DNA of 64,000 bases, from contig NC_088309.1 in NCBI RefSeq assembly GCF_910592395.1, forward strand, positions 21,144,599-21,208,598, in the 5' to 3' direction. This DNA comes from Lineus longissimus. Taxonomy: Eukaryota; Nemertea; Pilidiophora; Heteronemertea; Lineidae. Position numbers and translations under genes: made by a program. Shown piece after piece: positions 47,559 to 59,955 of the stretch. Each line of letters opens with the position of its first letter. Position 1 is the first letter of the stretch. The notes under the pieces are model-generated. The model had not been told where the DNA came from. It saw nothing but the letters and a program-made list of their open reading frames with translations, and did not search any database.

Positions 47559-50500
47559 CTGAAAAAGCAAAAGGAATTGAATAAATATTGTGTTTTAAAA
47601 TAAAGTTTCAGCAATTTAACCTCAGTTACACCAATTTTCAAAAATCGATGAGAGATACTGCCTGAAGTCTTCAGCAAACACAATAATTTGACTACTTGCT
47701 ACAGAAAATGAGCAAACAAGCCCATTTTTATATCTTATCATCACGAAAATTTCATGGTTTACAATATAGACTGAATTTTAAAAAAGAACAAACATTTGAC
47801 CATGCTCCAAAAACTACAAGAACATTAGTTGTTAAATATAAGAATACAACAAACTTCAACAAATGTGGGGAATGTTAGGATTTATGAGTTAAAACAAAAG
47901 GTTCTTCAATGAAATGAACTAAAGGGATGCACTCTGTTCAGGGATGTGGTTACATGGCTAATGAACAACTAAAGGTTGTCTTATTCATTCTTGTTGCAAT
48001 ATCATACACTTCAGATAACAAGTTTTGCTGTGGTTGCATGAGGAATGGTGCATTAGTTGAGCTATTTAACCCTGCCACCACTGCCATGGCCGTAAATTTC
48101 CCACTTCCAAGGCCAAAATGGCTTTAAAATGGGTGCCCTAATACAGAGGCTTGCTTTGGTTGCAGTGTAACCCCCCCCCCCCCCACCCCCCAGGTTGTAA
48201 ACCTCAACTTAAAATCACAAGACTGTGTCAAATTACCCAGGACTGGAAATTTGGTGAGATTTCAAAACAAGGAAGTTTCTGTTCAAGAAAAGTGTGCATG
48301 TGATAAACTTGTAAGTGAAACATACTACGGGTAATTGTTTCATACTTTTGAGGACCTGGAAATTAGTGAAGATGGCTTGATCAGAGGAAGAAAGAACTGA
48401 TTTGTCAAACTGGCAGAATAAAAGCCCAGGAAGTCAAAGACACAATAGAGTGATGATTATTTAAAAATTTACATGCCCTTTCAGAACATCAATGATTTTA
48501 CACCAGAGATAGGAGACCCCCGTCATTTCAGCGCCCACCAGCGCTTGACCCGTATAAAGGATGAAGCGGTGACCAGATCGAGGTTCAGACCCACGAACGA
48601 TCCTTGGGTTGAGAGATAGACACCTTAAATCTGCATCCCAAAGCTGCAATCTACAGTACCCCACAAAAGTTAACAGTGCATCATGTCTAAAGACATCAAG
48701 ACCAAACCCCTCATGATATAAACCTCACCTTTTTCTTTGGAACATGAACATCGTCTTGTGAGTCGAAATCTTTCCGTTTCCGTGCATCTCCCTGGCCAAG
48801 CTCCATATCAAAATCTAACTCCGACTTGACCTCATCCACTTCAATCTGGATATCGAGCAGGTGATCATTGGAGCAATCGCTGTCACGAGAGGATTGTCGA
48901 CTATCTGTTCTCTTCGCAGAGGTGAGTTGGAGCTTAGATACGCCCTTGGGAACACGGGGCTGAAAGGGAAAGGTGTGGTCCTCTACATAAAGGCTTTCTC
49001 AACATATACACGTACTGCCCTTCCAGCTCTGTGAAATATCAGCTAATGAGATGAAATTTGGTGTAGATATTATTAGTATATCTGTCTATAAAATGGCAAT
49101 GTTGAAATACATTCAATTCGTATTGATGCAATTGGAAATTTTTCTAATTCAATTACAAACTACAAATTTCAAACCAATGACCTGGGCTTTTAAGAATTCT
49201 TGATTGAAAGACAACCATACCTTCAGTTGGCCTTGCTTCCCACTATGACAACACTTTGGACACTCCCAGCTATTAGGCAAGTCCTCATTTACTGCACCGT
49301 CGTTGGTAAGGTTCTCGTATTTCTGAATGAGGCAGTTAGGATGAAGGATCTCCCAGCAGATACCGCACTCCATCAGGGTCGTGTTCGTCTCTTCTGTGTT
49401 CTCCAGCTTAATGCGTTCATCTTTGCCACAGATCATACAAATAGCTGTGTTTGGCAAGACAGGCTGCAAAAGGAACTTCTGAACATCGATACCAATTCAA
49501 TGATGAATACCAAACCAGTTAGACGATTAAGTACTAGAGTTGTTGGATATTTCTAGGAGTACTGTGCAGTAATGGACAAGATGACGGTACTCCTTGGTTC
49601 TCTAAGCAAGAGCTAAACACAACGGAGGAGAGGGGCACCGGACCCAGTTCAAGATGAGAGCCACTGCGAGGAACCCATAACATTGGAGCGCTTCAGATAT
49701 TTTTGACTTGAGAACGAGGTGATTTACGTCAAAATGCCAACTTGTCCCGGTATCAAAATTTAAACCTCTCCAACATCTAAACTAACTGTACTTACAGACA
49801 TACACTGCCTACTGATACAGGACTGTTTCATCTTGCCGGGCCCACCAAACTTCTTCATATCTTTACAGAAGTGACACTCTCCGCAGTCCGAGCTCGTACA
49901 GGCTTTACACTTCTTACATCGTGTTCTTCGCCTCCTCACACCGCTGTGGCCCCCACCACTCTTGGGTTGCTTTGGAGGTTTCGGTCCGGAAGGCGTCTTG
50001 TGCACCTTGGGCTTCATCGGTTTCTACAAAACAAAAGAGCAAAGAGCATTAATTGCCAAAAATGTAATATTAAAATGGTAAAAGGCAGCCATGCAAAATC
50101 CTCTATATACTACATGAAAGTATGAAAAAACTTTTCAATGTACTTTTTTCTGGTAGCCTTAACTTACAAAAAGCCGCGGTACATATCATTCTCTGCAAAG
50201 CAAATTTATGCTGCACCCGTGATTGAAACTTGATGGAGTGCCAATGACCCAGCCTGGCGTGCTTACAAACCTCAACCAAGCTCCAAGGCTATGAAGATAA
50301 TCATTGGAGTGCCCATGACCCAGCCTGGCGTGCCTACAAACCTAAACCAGGCTCCAAGGCTATGAAGACAATCATCGGTGTATGTACATAGGGTCTGTCT
50401 GGTCCCAAGTTCCTTCTTACCTTACTGGACTCGGGCCATGTTAAAACGGGCTTCCCAGAACAGGCCAGTTCCTGGTCATCATTTTCATGATCAGCGAGCA

Positions 50501-53500
50501 GCTTCTGCAAAGAGATGATGATTTGAAAATTAGAACACATGATTTGGCTCCACTCACCAAATACAAGGTTCTAGCAAGGATTTTGTCCAGCCTCACACAA
50601 AGCTGGTAAATACATGTTTAAGCCTATTTCAAACAAGTATTTGAGTCAGTCAAGAAGAATGAAGGAAGAGTGCCTTGAACCAACTCTTGATGCATGATGC
50701 CCAGAAGGCTACATATAGTTTGTCTCTTGATGTTTGTGGAAAGCAAGAAGTTTCACAAAGCTGATAGACCAACATAAACATTCTTGATTCACATTGTCAA
50801 GCTCAGATAAAGAAGACTACATGTTCAATTACCCTAACATCTCGAAGCAGCCCAATTGGGTCTGGGATATCCTTTGGTATGCACTTCTTATTCGGGGGCA
50901 GGTCATGCAGCCACTGCACAAGAGCTTTCAGCCCAGCTACTTCATATTTGGAGAGATACTTCGGCCGCTCATTTTCCTTCTCGGTTGGATCCTTCGGCTT
51001 GACATCAGTGGTTTCACAATCTGGTAAACTTGGTGCTATTTTCTCAGAAGGTGAAGGGGGAGCAGATTCACCATTTCCATTCAAGGGTGACTTGTCTTTA
51101 ATTGGCACTGCCTCCATTTTGTCTACCACTCGCGCGGGAGACAATGGAGTTGTGACATCAGCCATAGATGAAAAAGGAGAAACCGGCGACTTTGCACTGA
51201 ATGATAACGGTGACTGTGGACTCCTCGGGTTCACATTGTAGTTGTGCTCATCAAGGACAGGACTCTGTGGCCAATCCAAGTCCATTAATGGATCATTTTT
51301 CATCGATTCGATAGTTTGTTCACTTTTGAGCAAATCAATGTCAAGATTTCTGTCCTCAGTTTCTTCGCGAGGTCTTTCCTCGCCCTCCGTATCTCTTCGA
51401 TGTGACCTTCCCGTCATACAGCAGACGTAACGTTCAAGCACATACCAGCTGATCTCACCATAGAAGGGATAACGAAACTTCTGGGGTACCTGGAAAGTGA
51501 TAAAACCAATAATTTAGAAGGTTTATCATCCTGACTGATGCTATCCACTCCCTAGTAGATAACCTCAGACTGAACACAGTGAATATTAAGATTTATGAGT
51601 GTGTTTCACATATTTTTGTTCCTCACCTGATTAGCAAAACCACTCAACCAGACAAATCTGGTAGTACCGACACAAGTAGATTTTGGATCTGTGTTAACAG
51701 ATAGTTCAGATTTACACCTGAGTCTTTCAAGACATACTACTTTGGCCTCATTCAGATAACAGGTAGATTAATGTTGTACAAGCGCCAGTACAATTATAGC
51801 CCACTGATTGTAGAAAACAGATGGTTTGGTTTTCCTTTGCGAGGGGTCTTAGAATTGGCCATACTCTGACAAAAGACTTACATGAGTTTTATCTTCAACA
51901 TCTGCAACTCTCAACTGGTTTTGAACGTTGAATGTGTGCAGGAAATTACCACCAAATACTAGCGAGTCTTTGGGGGTGTAGACAGCATGGATCCAACCTG
52001 AAATGAAATCAGACAGTATTGCAGACATCTATCCTCAGTTTCTTTGTGAGAAGGAATGTTTTTTATGAAGATACAAATATAGTCTATAACTCAACATTCG
52101 AAAAGATTGTGCATTTCCAACAAACCCGACTCAGTTGTGTAACAGATAACACTTTCTTCCCAGCATCTATTTCAGGGGTCTAGATATCATTCTACTTACC
52201 TGTAGGTATCATAAACGTGTAACCAGCAAACAGATGAATGCGCTGACACTTCTCAACCTGGTCGCCAAAGAACGTGTCACCCTGCTTGCCCGACAGCACC
52301 CAGTCTTCATACAGACGGAAATTCCTCTCCGTGGGAGGAATGAGCCAGAATATCTTCTCACCATGGAGAATATGATACCAGACTGATGTTCCCCCAAAGT
52401 CGATGTGGAAATCAGTATAGCACCCACCAACGCTCATGAGGCAGTACCTGAAGAGAAATGGGGATATCTAAGTCACTGAAAATACCAAACCTTAAGCCAA
52501 GCAAGCGCTGTGCAAACCAGCAACTTAAAAATTGTCAAGACTTACTTTTGAACTTTAGGATACTTCATCTTCTCGATGATATTGGTCGATTCTGTCTGAC
52601 ATTCCTTGAGATGCCTCGGCCACACCGTGTCTATCCAATCAATCTGACGCACCTGAAAAACATTGGACCAAGGCCGTCTTGATAATATTTTTGCCTTTTT
52701 TGATTTTCTTTGTCACATGTATCATACACTAGTGTTTTTTAAACTCACTGGTGCACTCAAACCATTCTTCTAGATATAATTTCCATGAGCAGTTACAATG
52801 CTTTTCTCAGCTAAAAAATACCATCATACTGACCACTTTAGGTGATTCCACATAATTCTCCAGCTTCGTGTGGCTGAATTCTAAACTGATGACATTGAGC
52901 AACCTGTCTCTTTTTGGATTCTCATAGTACTTGCACCACTCTTTCATGGTCATCTCCATACCCTTCTGGGTTGTCACGTCCATCACATCAAGGTTCCGCC
53001 GACTACCTACAACAGGAAAACAAATTAATTAGAGTGCCTACATCAACTAACAATGAAAATATAAGGCAAGTGATACGGAAGGAAGTCTGAGTCTGCGCCC
53101 AGTGAGATTTGACATCTTTTTCGCAGTATTTGGGAAATGGTTCGACTGGAAATTAAATCCTCGACTGCAGAGGTAACATGTAGTAAAAGTCGATATAATC
53201 CACTGCGGTACTTTTAGAGCCAAATAGCAACAATGTGGAAAAGTCCAATGCAAAGTCCAGAAGGACCCAATGCACCTGCTGAAGAACTCACCCACACACT
53301 GCTTGACATCGCTCACTTGGAAGTTATTCCCAGGGACCCTGAAGAAGATAACGAATGATGAAGAAGCAGTAATATTTTAAAAGCCTCCATTGATGTGACA
53401 TTTCATTCCAAGGCTGTCCCCAGTCACCAGGAGGGTACATTTTTATCATTGTTTATTGAAAGCCTACCACTGTACCAGCTTAAGGACAGTCTTTTTAAAA

Positions 53501-56500
53501 TTACGTTTTGTTTTAGTTTGCTAAGATAAGAAGTGTTGCATCAATTAACAAAGGCCATGAAAAAAGCCTTATAGGACAACAAAGCAAGAACTTTCATGTC
53601 TCACCTCATGCCTAGTCCAGCTTTGTCATAGAATACCATGGGAGAATAGAATCCTAACTCCTGGACCAACTTCAGGTTGAAATCTGAAGAGAAAAAGAAG
53701 ATACAGCAATATTACTAAACAAGAAGAGAAAAGAACTTGACCACTCTTAATCGAGGAACCTTCTTGTCTAAACTAAAGAAATCTTCATCAAAATGCTCAA
53801 ATGTTCTGCAAAGTGATTGAGATCTTTTAGCACCCCCGGTCTTACCTTCTCCCTTCATGACCTTGACAAAGTTGGCATTGAAGCTATGACAGGTGAGTTT
53901 CTCCTCAAGACTGAACGTCCGGGATCCCTCAATCTCATCATCGTCCAACACTTCATCGGTGTAGTGCTTACGCTCCTTGGCTCTCTGAAAAAAAATTGAA
54001 ACACAAATTTGGTCAAACAACAAAATGATTTTTGGTTTTAGAAAATATCAACCAGCTGAAAAAGTACTGTTCCTTGATTTGATGAAAGATGTTGCTCAAA
54101 TCTCTGACTCGCGTGAGCCTTCAGGAAATATTCAAAAGGCTACAATGAACAACAGTTAACACATTAACTGGACCTGGTTCCCTCTGTGAAGTGATTGCCC
54201 AGCAATGAATGATGGCTCAATTGGCTTAGGACTAGGAATATAAGGAACGAACACAATCCTTCTTTTGCCTGGTATACAAGGTTGTGATGCCACATCTCCA
54301 CAAGCAAACAGTATTGATAAGCAGCATAACCGTAAGAGCGTCTCTTGACAAATGTGCTGCCCAAGGTCACAATCTCCATCATGTCTTGCTTCACTTGACT
54401 TCAGTGAAAGACACAGTGAACCAGCAGTGCAACATGGAACTCCATGATCGTGGCACTAGCGGCCACTAGCACTCACAGCAGTCAGGGTGAATCTGAAAAA
54501 CTTCACGCCACTTTATTGCCCAATATCGGGGCAGTTCTTCAGGTCTATAAATTAGAGACTTTGTCAGTCCTAGTCTCCTCTTAAGGACGCCGAGACTTTA
54601 ATACCAACTAATAATGCAAATTGGCATGTATACCTCCATCCTAAGGTATTCAGGGGTTAATGTTGGCTTCTCCGGCCCTACAGGAGAAGCTAACATTAAC
54701 CCCCGATTCCCCAGGATGGCATACCTCTGAACATTGGAAACTTACTGAGTTCTGATCAATACACCATACACCGATACATAGTCATATACTAATATGTATA
54801 ATAATATACATGTCATGTATACATAGGCTACATAAAGTGTACCAACATATAGTAGTAGAAGTAGTGCCTAGGGCTAGGCCTATGCTGTGTGTCCCCGGCC
54901 CCATGCATGACTTACCAGACCAAAGTTGGGTTCAGCCCTGTTACTCTTAGTGTCTTCAGCTCCAGCACCAAAAGCAAGCATCTCAAATATCAATAGAATG
55001 TGTGTGTTAGCAAAGGCAAGGCCTCCGATTTACTTAACTAAAACAGTGTACGACAGATGTATGCAGTTATCAACACATTCGTGTAATGGCATACTAACTA
55101 CAGAGTGAGAGCTAAAAATAGATTACCGGAGAGCCATCTTTTGAGGTCACCATGGAAACGGACGGCGTGATGGACGTTTCTATAAATATCACCAAACCAT
55201 TGTTCCAGGAACAGAAATAATAAGCAGGCATAACCCAGGCCCCATTGCCCTAGGTAAGCCGTTTGTCCATCAATTACTAAAACTGAGTTTCCACTAGAAA
55301 GATAGCACTTATCAACACTTAGTTCTCTTCACTTTGATGGAAGAAAAGCACCCTTTTAAAAAAATTAACTGAAACTGTCGTCAAGCAGTCGTGCCCGAAA
55401 CCGTAGGACCCATTAAGATATCAGTTTGTCCTCCTTTTCAGTGATGCGGGCGGGTGTTTTTTTCTCCATTTTTATTCATTCTGAACACAAAGTGATTTTT
55501 TGGCGCCAAATCAATAGGACCGTCTTCGCCGGCCACGCGCAATCAAGTGCACGCAATCAAATTGATGATGAAACCATTATCTTATAATCTGTTATTTTGA
55601 CATCTTCTTTCTTATAGAAACCAGAATTCATCAAGAGACCACAAAACGGAGTCCCGTCAGTGGGAGGGGTTTTTTTTTTGGGGGGGGGGGGGATACTTGG
55701 CCCAACTGATTGTCCGTCCGTATCTTACGTTCAGGCGAAATCGGGAAGTTTCGCAAAGAACGTTTGGAAACTCATTATAGGCCTATTACCCGTTGCATTT
55801 CGTTTTGTATGCCACGGTTTGGGTGGTGAAGATGCCCTGAAGATGCGACTCCCAGTGACTGGATTATTAAGGCCAACAAACGCTGTAAAGCGAACTACTT
55901 GTACATGTAATAGAAACAGGGAAAATGACCCGCACATCTTGACCAAATTTGGCGGGAAATACTGCGCGGCAGAGATTCGGAGGCACAGTGAGTAAACTCA
56001 GGAACGAGAAGTGGACAACCATGACATACGTAAATGCCGCCCAATACCATTGTCTATAAACTTCCCGGCGCAATTTAAAGCACAATCATTTCATAATGCT
56101 AGTAAAATAAACACCATCATCACGCAACTCTGATCAAGACCCTACCGTTGTGAAAAAAGTCAACTGAGCGCGCCACCTTCTAAAGTTTAAATTCTCGCAT
56201 GGCATAAGAATCGACAAAACCACATGTTTCCGATCCGATGCAGCCGCCTAAATCGAGCGAATATTACTACCGGTGGATTGATTTGTATCATGATAAAATG
56301 TTAGAAACGTCTCAGCAAAATTTACACCAGAATGAACAGGGTTTTTTTCACAGTAGGCCTATAAAATCTAGATATTTTGCCGGCAACTCCTGAAATCGCA
56401 AATGAGAGTAACCGAGCTCTACCGTTTATTCAATTTCCATTCATCACTTTTTTGGTAAAATCATTTTTTTTCGCATTACAAATTCTGTCTCAAGGACCTT

Positions 56501-58305
56501 ATGGCAACAAGAGGCCCAAGGGCCTGGCGCTCAGCTGAAATGGCTAGGTGAAGGCAAGGGCCAAGTGTGTGTCGGTACCGTTATTATGAGGCAACGTGAA
56601 GCTATAACGTCTAGCACGCAGAAGTGCTGGTGCGAAGACCTTCTTGCTATATCAGTGCATGCTGAAGTACTGAGTTGACGTCACCCTGCTATATGACGTA
56701 GTCATTTCTATTGCCGTTGCAGTAGTGGGGTGTGTGATGACGTCAAGGAGTTGTGTGGTGACGTCAAAGAGTGGAGTCCTTGTCTTCATGCAGCGTAGGT
56801 GGAACTAATAACATGCACATGGACACAAGGTACATAATTATTACAGTGTATTTTGTGAGGTGGGGCCTGGTGCTTTACAATGGTCAAATGAACCGACTGT
56901 TGTCTGGACATTGATGAAGTGGATGCAGCCAAATGTTTGGGACGGTCTTTTTTGTATGTGAAGAAAAGAAGATAAAGAGTTGGTTAACAAAATGAACTTT
57001 ATTGGTGTGACAGATATTTGATGCCTTTCGGCAGATATTTGAAGCGCCTTGCGGCAGATATTTGTTGCCTTGCGGCAGATATTTGATAACGCTCTCCGGG
57101 AATGGAAAGCAGTAAAACGAGTAAGCACACCTTACTCTGAATGTGGGAACAGCAAGTGCTTTCCTGGACTTGAAATGTGCCAACGACTCCTCTTGCAATA
57201 ACCAACAACAGTAAATCTGTAAAAAAAGAGAAGAGAAATTAACACTGACTGAATAAATGAAATGGCCAGGGCCATTGTGCTCACCTCATGTGGAGGAAAG
57301 ATGGATAAAGAGCATTGTATTGTGTCATGTAGTGTTAGGTTTGATGTAGGTCCAAGCAATTACAATTTCCCCAAAATGGCCAATTTACAGTACATTCGAC
57401 CTCTGTGACCTTGAAAAGTAGGTCAAATCAAAGAAGACCCGGGTGACACATTGAATGGTTGTTAGAATTAGATGTACCTATGATATAAAATTGGTGCCAA
57501 TCGGGCAAGTCATTACTAGGAATAATGGCATTTTGAAGTATTTAGGATTTGGCCCCCTCCCTGGAGGCCAAACGGCAAATCAGATCGCACCAAACTTCGG
57601 TACCTGAGATCACCTGACCAAGGGGTACATGTGTACTTAATTTGTGATCAATAGTCATTGCAGTTAAGAAACGTGCCATAGTTACGGCCTGACAGCGAAT
57701 TTACGCCATTTGACCTCTGTGACCTTGACAAGAAGGTCAAATTAAAAACCTGTGTGACATATACTGTATGGTGGTTAGATGTACCCATGATATCAAATTG
57801 GTGGCAATCGGGCAAGAAGTTAAGGAATAATCACATTTTTAAGGTTTTTGGATTTTGCCCCCTGGTGGTCAAGTGGTGAATCATATTGGACCAAACTTCA
57901 GTCCCTGAGATCACCTGACTAAGGGGTAAATGTGTACCAAATTTGGTATCAATAGTCATTGCAGTTTAGAAACGTGCCATCGTTACATCCTAACGGCCAA
58001 TTTACACCATTTGACCTCTGTGACCTTGAAAAGGAGGTCAAATCAAAAACCCGGAGGATATATGATGCACCTTTGCTAGAAGTACCTACCATATTTTTTT
58101 CAAAATTTCCCGACTACTATTAAGGGAGATATTGCATATTTTCACTTTTAACGTTTGGCCCCCTGGTGGCCAAACCATGAAACGAATCGGACCGAAACTT
58201 GGTCTCCAAGGTGTCATTACATAAGGGTACATGTGTACCAAGTTTCAACTCAATAGCTCTAACAGTTACGAAACGTGCCCTGCTAACGGACGACGGACGA
58301 CGACG

Positions 58306-58346
<41 letters not shown>

Positions 58347-59955
58347 ACGACGGACGCCACGGTATGGGATAAGCTCACCTCTGCTAAGAGGTGAGCTAAA
58401 AAGGGTGACATAGACGGGGAAATGTACACCACCAGATACAGTCTGTGCTTGACCAGGCATCGGTCAGATGATATCCTGAACAAGGCATCTATGGAAGCAA
58501 ATCCAGAAAGAGACTTAACCTTTGAAGGGCACACTTATTACTCAGTGAAAAGTCAGTCCTGTGGGCTGTTTTCCAATTCAAAATAAAAGTGTAACCTCTT
58601 TAAATTAGTCTCACAGACTGAACCATAACACTCAACAGCCAACCGTGCCCACATGATGTGACTGTGAGCCGAGAGCTGGGCTTAAAGATGAGCGAGTGGT
58701 GTACTACATTTTGAAAATTGTCTATCGTCTACGACATGTGACAGAACAGGATCTAGTGGACTTAATGATGAGGTACTATCAAATAAGGTGTCCATCAATT
58801 GAATCATGAGGGCCTGTTGAGTTATCCTCTTAGTCTTAGGCTATCGTTTTTGTCTTTTTTTACAGCCAACAGTACAACCATGCACAGCGCAGTGTACAGA
58901 CAGTACAGGCCGTACAGGATTGCAAACCAAAAACATGAGCATTGCTGCCTAACGAAACTGCAGTGGAATTCATACTACGATGTCATAATGTGACTTTCAA
59001 AATAATTTTTTTCACGGCCAATGACCAGACAGGGAGAAAACAAACGTAAATGGCGAGATCTGTGCAAAATTGCCAACCACAACAACTCAGGGACCGTAGC
59101 CAAAATGGCCGACGGCGAATTCTCCGGTCGCTCGCGCAGTCCATAAACAAGCATCAATTTTACCAACTTTGAGTGCAAGCTTGGTCATCAAAGTTACAGA
59201 ACTGTTAGAAATACATCTAAACAACATAAATATACAGTTAAAAGTGCATAAAAATCCCGTTTCAACCTCCGGGCGCTACCTTTTTTTCTCCGCCAGACTT
59301 CGGGCTCTACCGGTCGTTATTTAGTGCGACCGCCACCAGAGTGCTTATCAAGATCTTTCGCCGTTTTAATTGCGCGTTTTAGGCAGATCACTCAATTATT
59401 ACATGCATGCATTATATATCACCGAAATGATAATTGCGTAGGCTATTTGAAACTAAGTTCAGATATTATTTTCGATCTTTGAACTGAATTAAGGCGAGTG
59501 ATTCTTGACACCCGGTCGACAAATCAGGACTTGCAAAATTCACGTGAGATCGCTTGCATCATCGGCACGTTTGAAAGCCGAATTTCACAAATTCCGCAAA
59601 TATTTATCACATACTATATGTACCACCACAAAGGTAACTCTCTAGACTATTTGAAACCAAGTTCAGATACTTATTTTCACAAAAATTCGAAGCTATGCAA
59701 GCGATTTTTCAGTGGTAGAGATCGACGGAAACAAATTTCTCGCTCTAAAATGACATGAGACGAGCACCAACTTTCGCTAATTTGTGCACAAAATTTCCGC
59801 AATATTATAAAAAACTATTGATAAATCTGAATTATATAGACTCTTTGCAGTACCTTCACAAATTTCAGGTACATGGTCATGTTGATTAAAAGAGTATCAA
59901 CCGATTGAACATGAGAAAGTTCACTCACCTTCATTGAAGCAGCGACTACCGCCAT
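46299..59955 (-). CDS. KDM2: Lysine demethylase 2 (JmjC-CXXC-PHD-F-box-LRR), KDM2A/B homologue
   Basis: KDM2 removes methyl groups from H3K36me1/2 using Fe(II) and 2-oxoglutarate in the nucleus; its CXXC domain recruits it to unmethylated CpG islands. Minus-strand exons: 59929-59955 (1a), 53846-53984, 53605-53683, 53292-53338, 52834-53006, 52546-52652, 52200-52447, 51882-51997, 50833-51489, 50421-50504, 49796-50023, 49221-49463, 48729-48959, 46299-47558. All phases agree: 3639 nt, 1212 residues (human KDM2A is 1162). JmjC iron ligands are His205 and Asp207 (FHIDFGG) and His277 (GWIHAVYTP). CXXC spans about 588-633 with [15 protein letters not shown] about 643-708; F-box about 938-984; leucine-rich repeats to the end. 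Every key residue is present. One gene serves where vertebrates have two paralogues; an orthology split is not decidable here. Confidence 0.97.
48172..48191. repeat. Poly-C tract in a KDM2 intron
   Basis: A run of about 14 C, an A and further C occurs here. Similar C/G homopolymers are at about 6481-6496, 29095-29108, 36281-36290, 39006-39020 and 55680-55692. Confidence 0.8.
48461..48664 (-). mobile_element. Possible SINE remnant in a KDM2 intron
   Basis: On the minus strand the stretch reads like a decayed tRNA-derived SINE, with a B-box-like cgtgggtctgaacctcga followed by tctggtcaccgcttcatcc. Neither A box nor poly-A tail is clear. Confidence 0.3.
49221..50023 (-). CDS. KDM2: KDM2 CXXC and PHD finger exons
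   Basis: Exon 49796-50023 encodes the CXXC zinc finger: [40 protein letters not shown] and SRQC, with the KFGG CpG-contact segment of the family. Exon 49221-49463 encodes the PHD finger (ICMICGKDE ... [15 protein letters not shown] ... WECPKCC). Both exons are phase 0 at each end. In KDM2 these domains bind unmethylated CpG DNA and chromatin respectively. Confidence 0.95.
50234..50375. repeat. Tandem duplicate of 71 bases in a KDM2 intron
   Basis: Copies at 50234-50304 and 50305-50375 share tggagtgcc, atgacccagcctggcgtgc, acaaacct and ggctccaaggctatgaaga with few changes. Confidence 0.85.
51882..53006 (-). CDS. KDM2: KDM2 JmjC catalytic exons
   Basis: Exons 52834-53006, 52546-52652, 52200-52447 and 51882-51997 encode [93 protein letters not shown] and SGWIH-like [18 protein letters not shown]. 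Alignment by eye to human KDM2A/B is nearly continuous. The HxD...H iron triad and the adjacent Thr202 (2-oxoglutarate contact in the family) are intact. One donor is AAAGTG|GTCAGT, slightly non-consensus at +3. Confidence 0.96.
54636..54719. repeat. Long stem-loop, about 37-base arms with 9-base loop
   Basis: ggggttaatgttggcttctc (left) and gagaagctaacattaacccc (right) pair around ggccctaca, and outer catcct/aggatg words extend the stem. It lies in the KDM2 intron just 3' of exon 1b. Size and shape fit a pre-miRNA-like hairpin or a tiny palindromic MITE. Confidence 0.75.
54916..54981 (-). CDS. KDM2: KDM2 alternative first exon 1b (proximal promoter)
   Basis: ATG at 54979-54981 encodes 22 residues ([20 protein letters not shown], then GL) ending phase 0 at CTG|GTAAGT. 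It can therefore replace exon 1a and give 1225 residues. A palindromic E2F-type site (TTTGGCGCCAAA) lies about 520 bases upstream. Vertebrate KDM2 genes also use alternative starts. Support is splice signal and phase only. Confidence 0.55.
55499..55510. promoter_or_regulatory. Palindromic E2F-type site upstream of KDM2 exon 1b
   Basis: TTTGGCGCCAAA is a perfect palindrome matching the E2F consensus on both strands, 518 bases upstream of the exon 1b ATG. Use as a promoter element is inferred. Confidence 0.4.
56503..56560 (+). mobile_element. Helitron-like 5' end fragment
   Basis: caagaggcccaagggcctgg followed by cgctcagctga resembles the start of repetitive elements common in marine invertebrate genomes. 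The related sequence ggccagggccattgtgctca begins the element at 57263. No matching body follows directly. Confidence 0.3.
56676..56766. promoter_or_regulatory. Cluster of three perfect CRE palindromes
   Basis: TGACGTCA occurs at 56676-56683, 56738-56745 and 56759-56766, and a half site atgacgtag at about 56693-56700. All lie in the KDM2 intron between exons 1a and 1b, about 1.7 kb upstream of exon 1b. CREB/ATF binding is the expected role. Confidence 0.45.
57263..58400 (+). mobile_element. Pearl/Helitron-like non-autonomous element with three internal about 300-base repeats
   Basis: It begins ggccagggccattgtgctca and ends with the hairpin AGCTCACCTC ... GAGGTGAGCT (58372-58397). Inside are three tandem units starting near 57379, 57692 and 57993, each with gacctctgtgaccttga, aaattggt, ggccccct and aaacgtgcc. 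A (CGA)n microsatellite follows. Core repeats, microsatellite, then 3' hairpin is the pearl-element layout of bivalves and relatives. No Rep/helicase is present. Confidence 0.7.
58286..58358. repeat. (CGA)n / (GGACGA)n microsatellite
   Basis: An almost pure acg repeat of about 70 bases forms the 3' part of the element at 57263-58400. It creates the poly-Asp, poly-Arg and poly-Ser ORF artefacts seen in all frames. Confidence 0.95.
59929..59955 (-). CDS. KDM2: KDM2 first exon 1a (distal promoter)
   Basis: ATG at 59953-59955 encodes MAVVAASMK and ends phase 0 at AAG|GTGAGT, matching the phase of exon 2 ([11 protein letters not shown]...). The start lies in AAAAATGGCGGT, close to the YY1/TISU consensus. 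An inverted CCAAT box (ggccaatcagc on +) lies about 35 bases upstream. A short 5' UTR is likely. Confidence 0.75.

Noticed and set aside
58231-58534. ORFs with poly-Asp, poly-Arg and poly-Ser
   Set aside because: They are readings of the CGA microsatellite in different frames.
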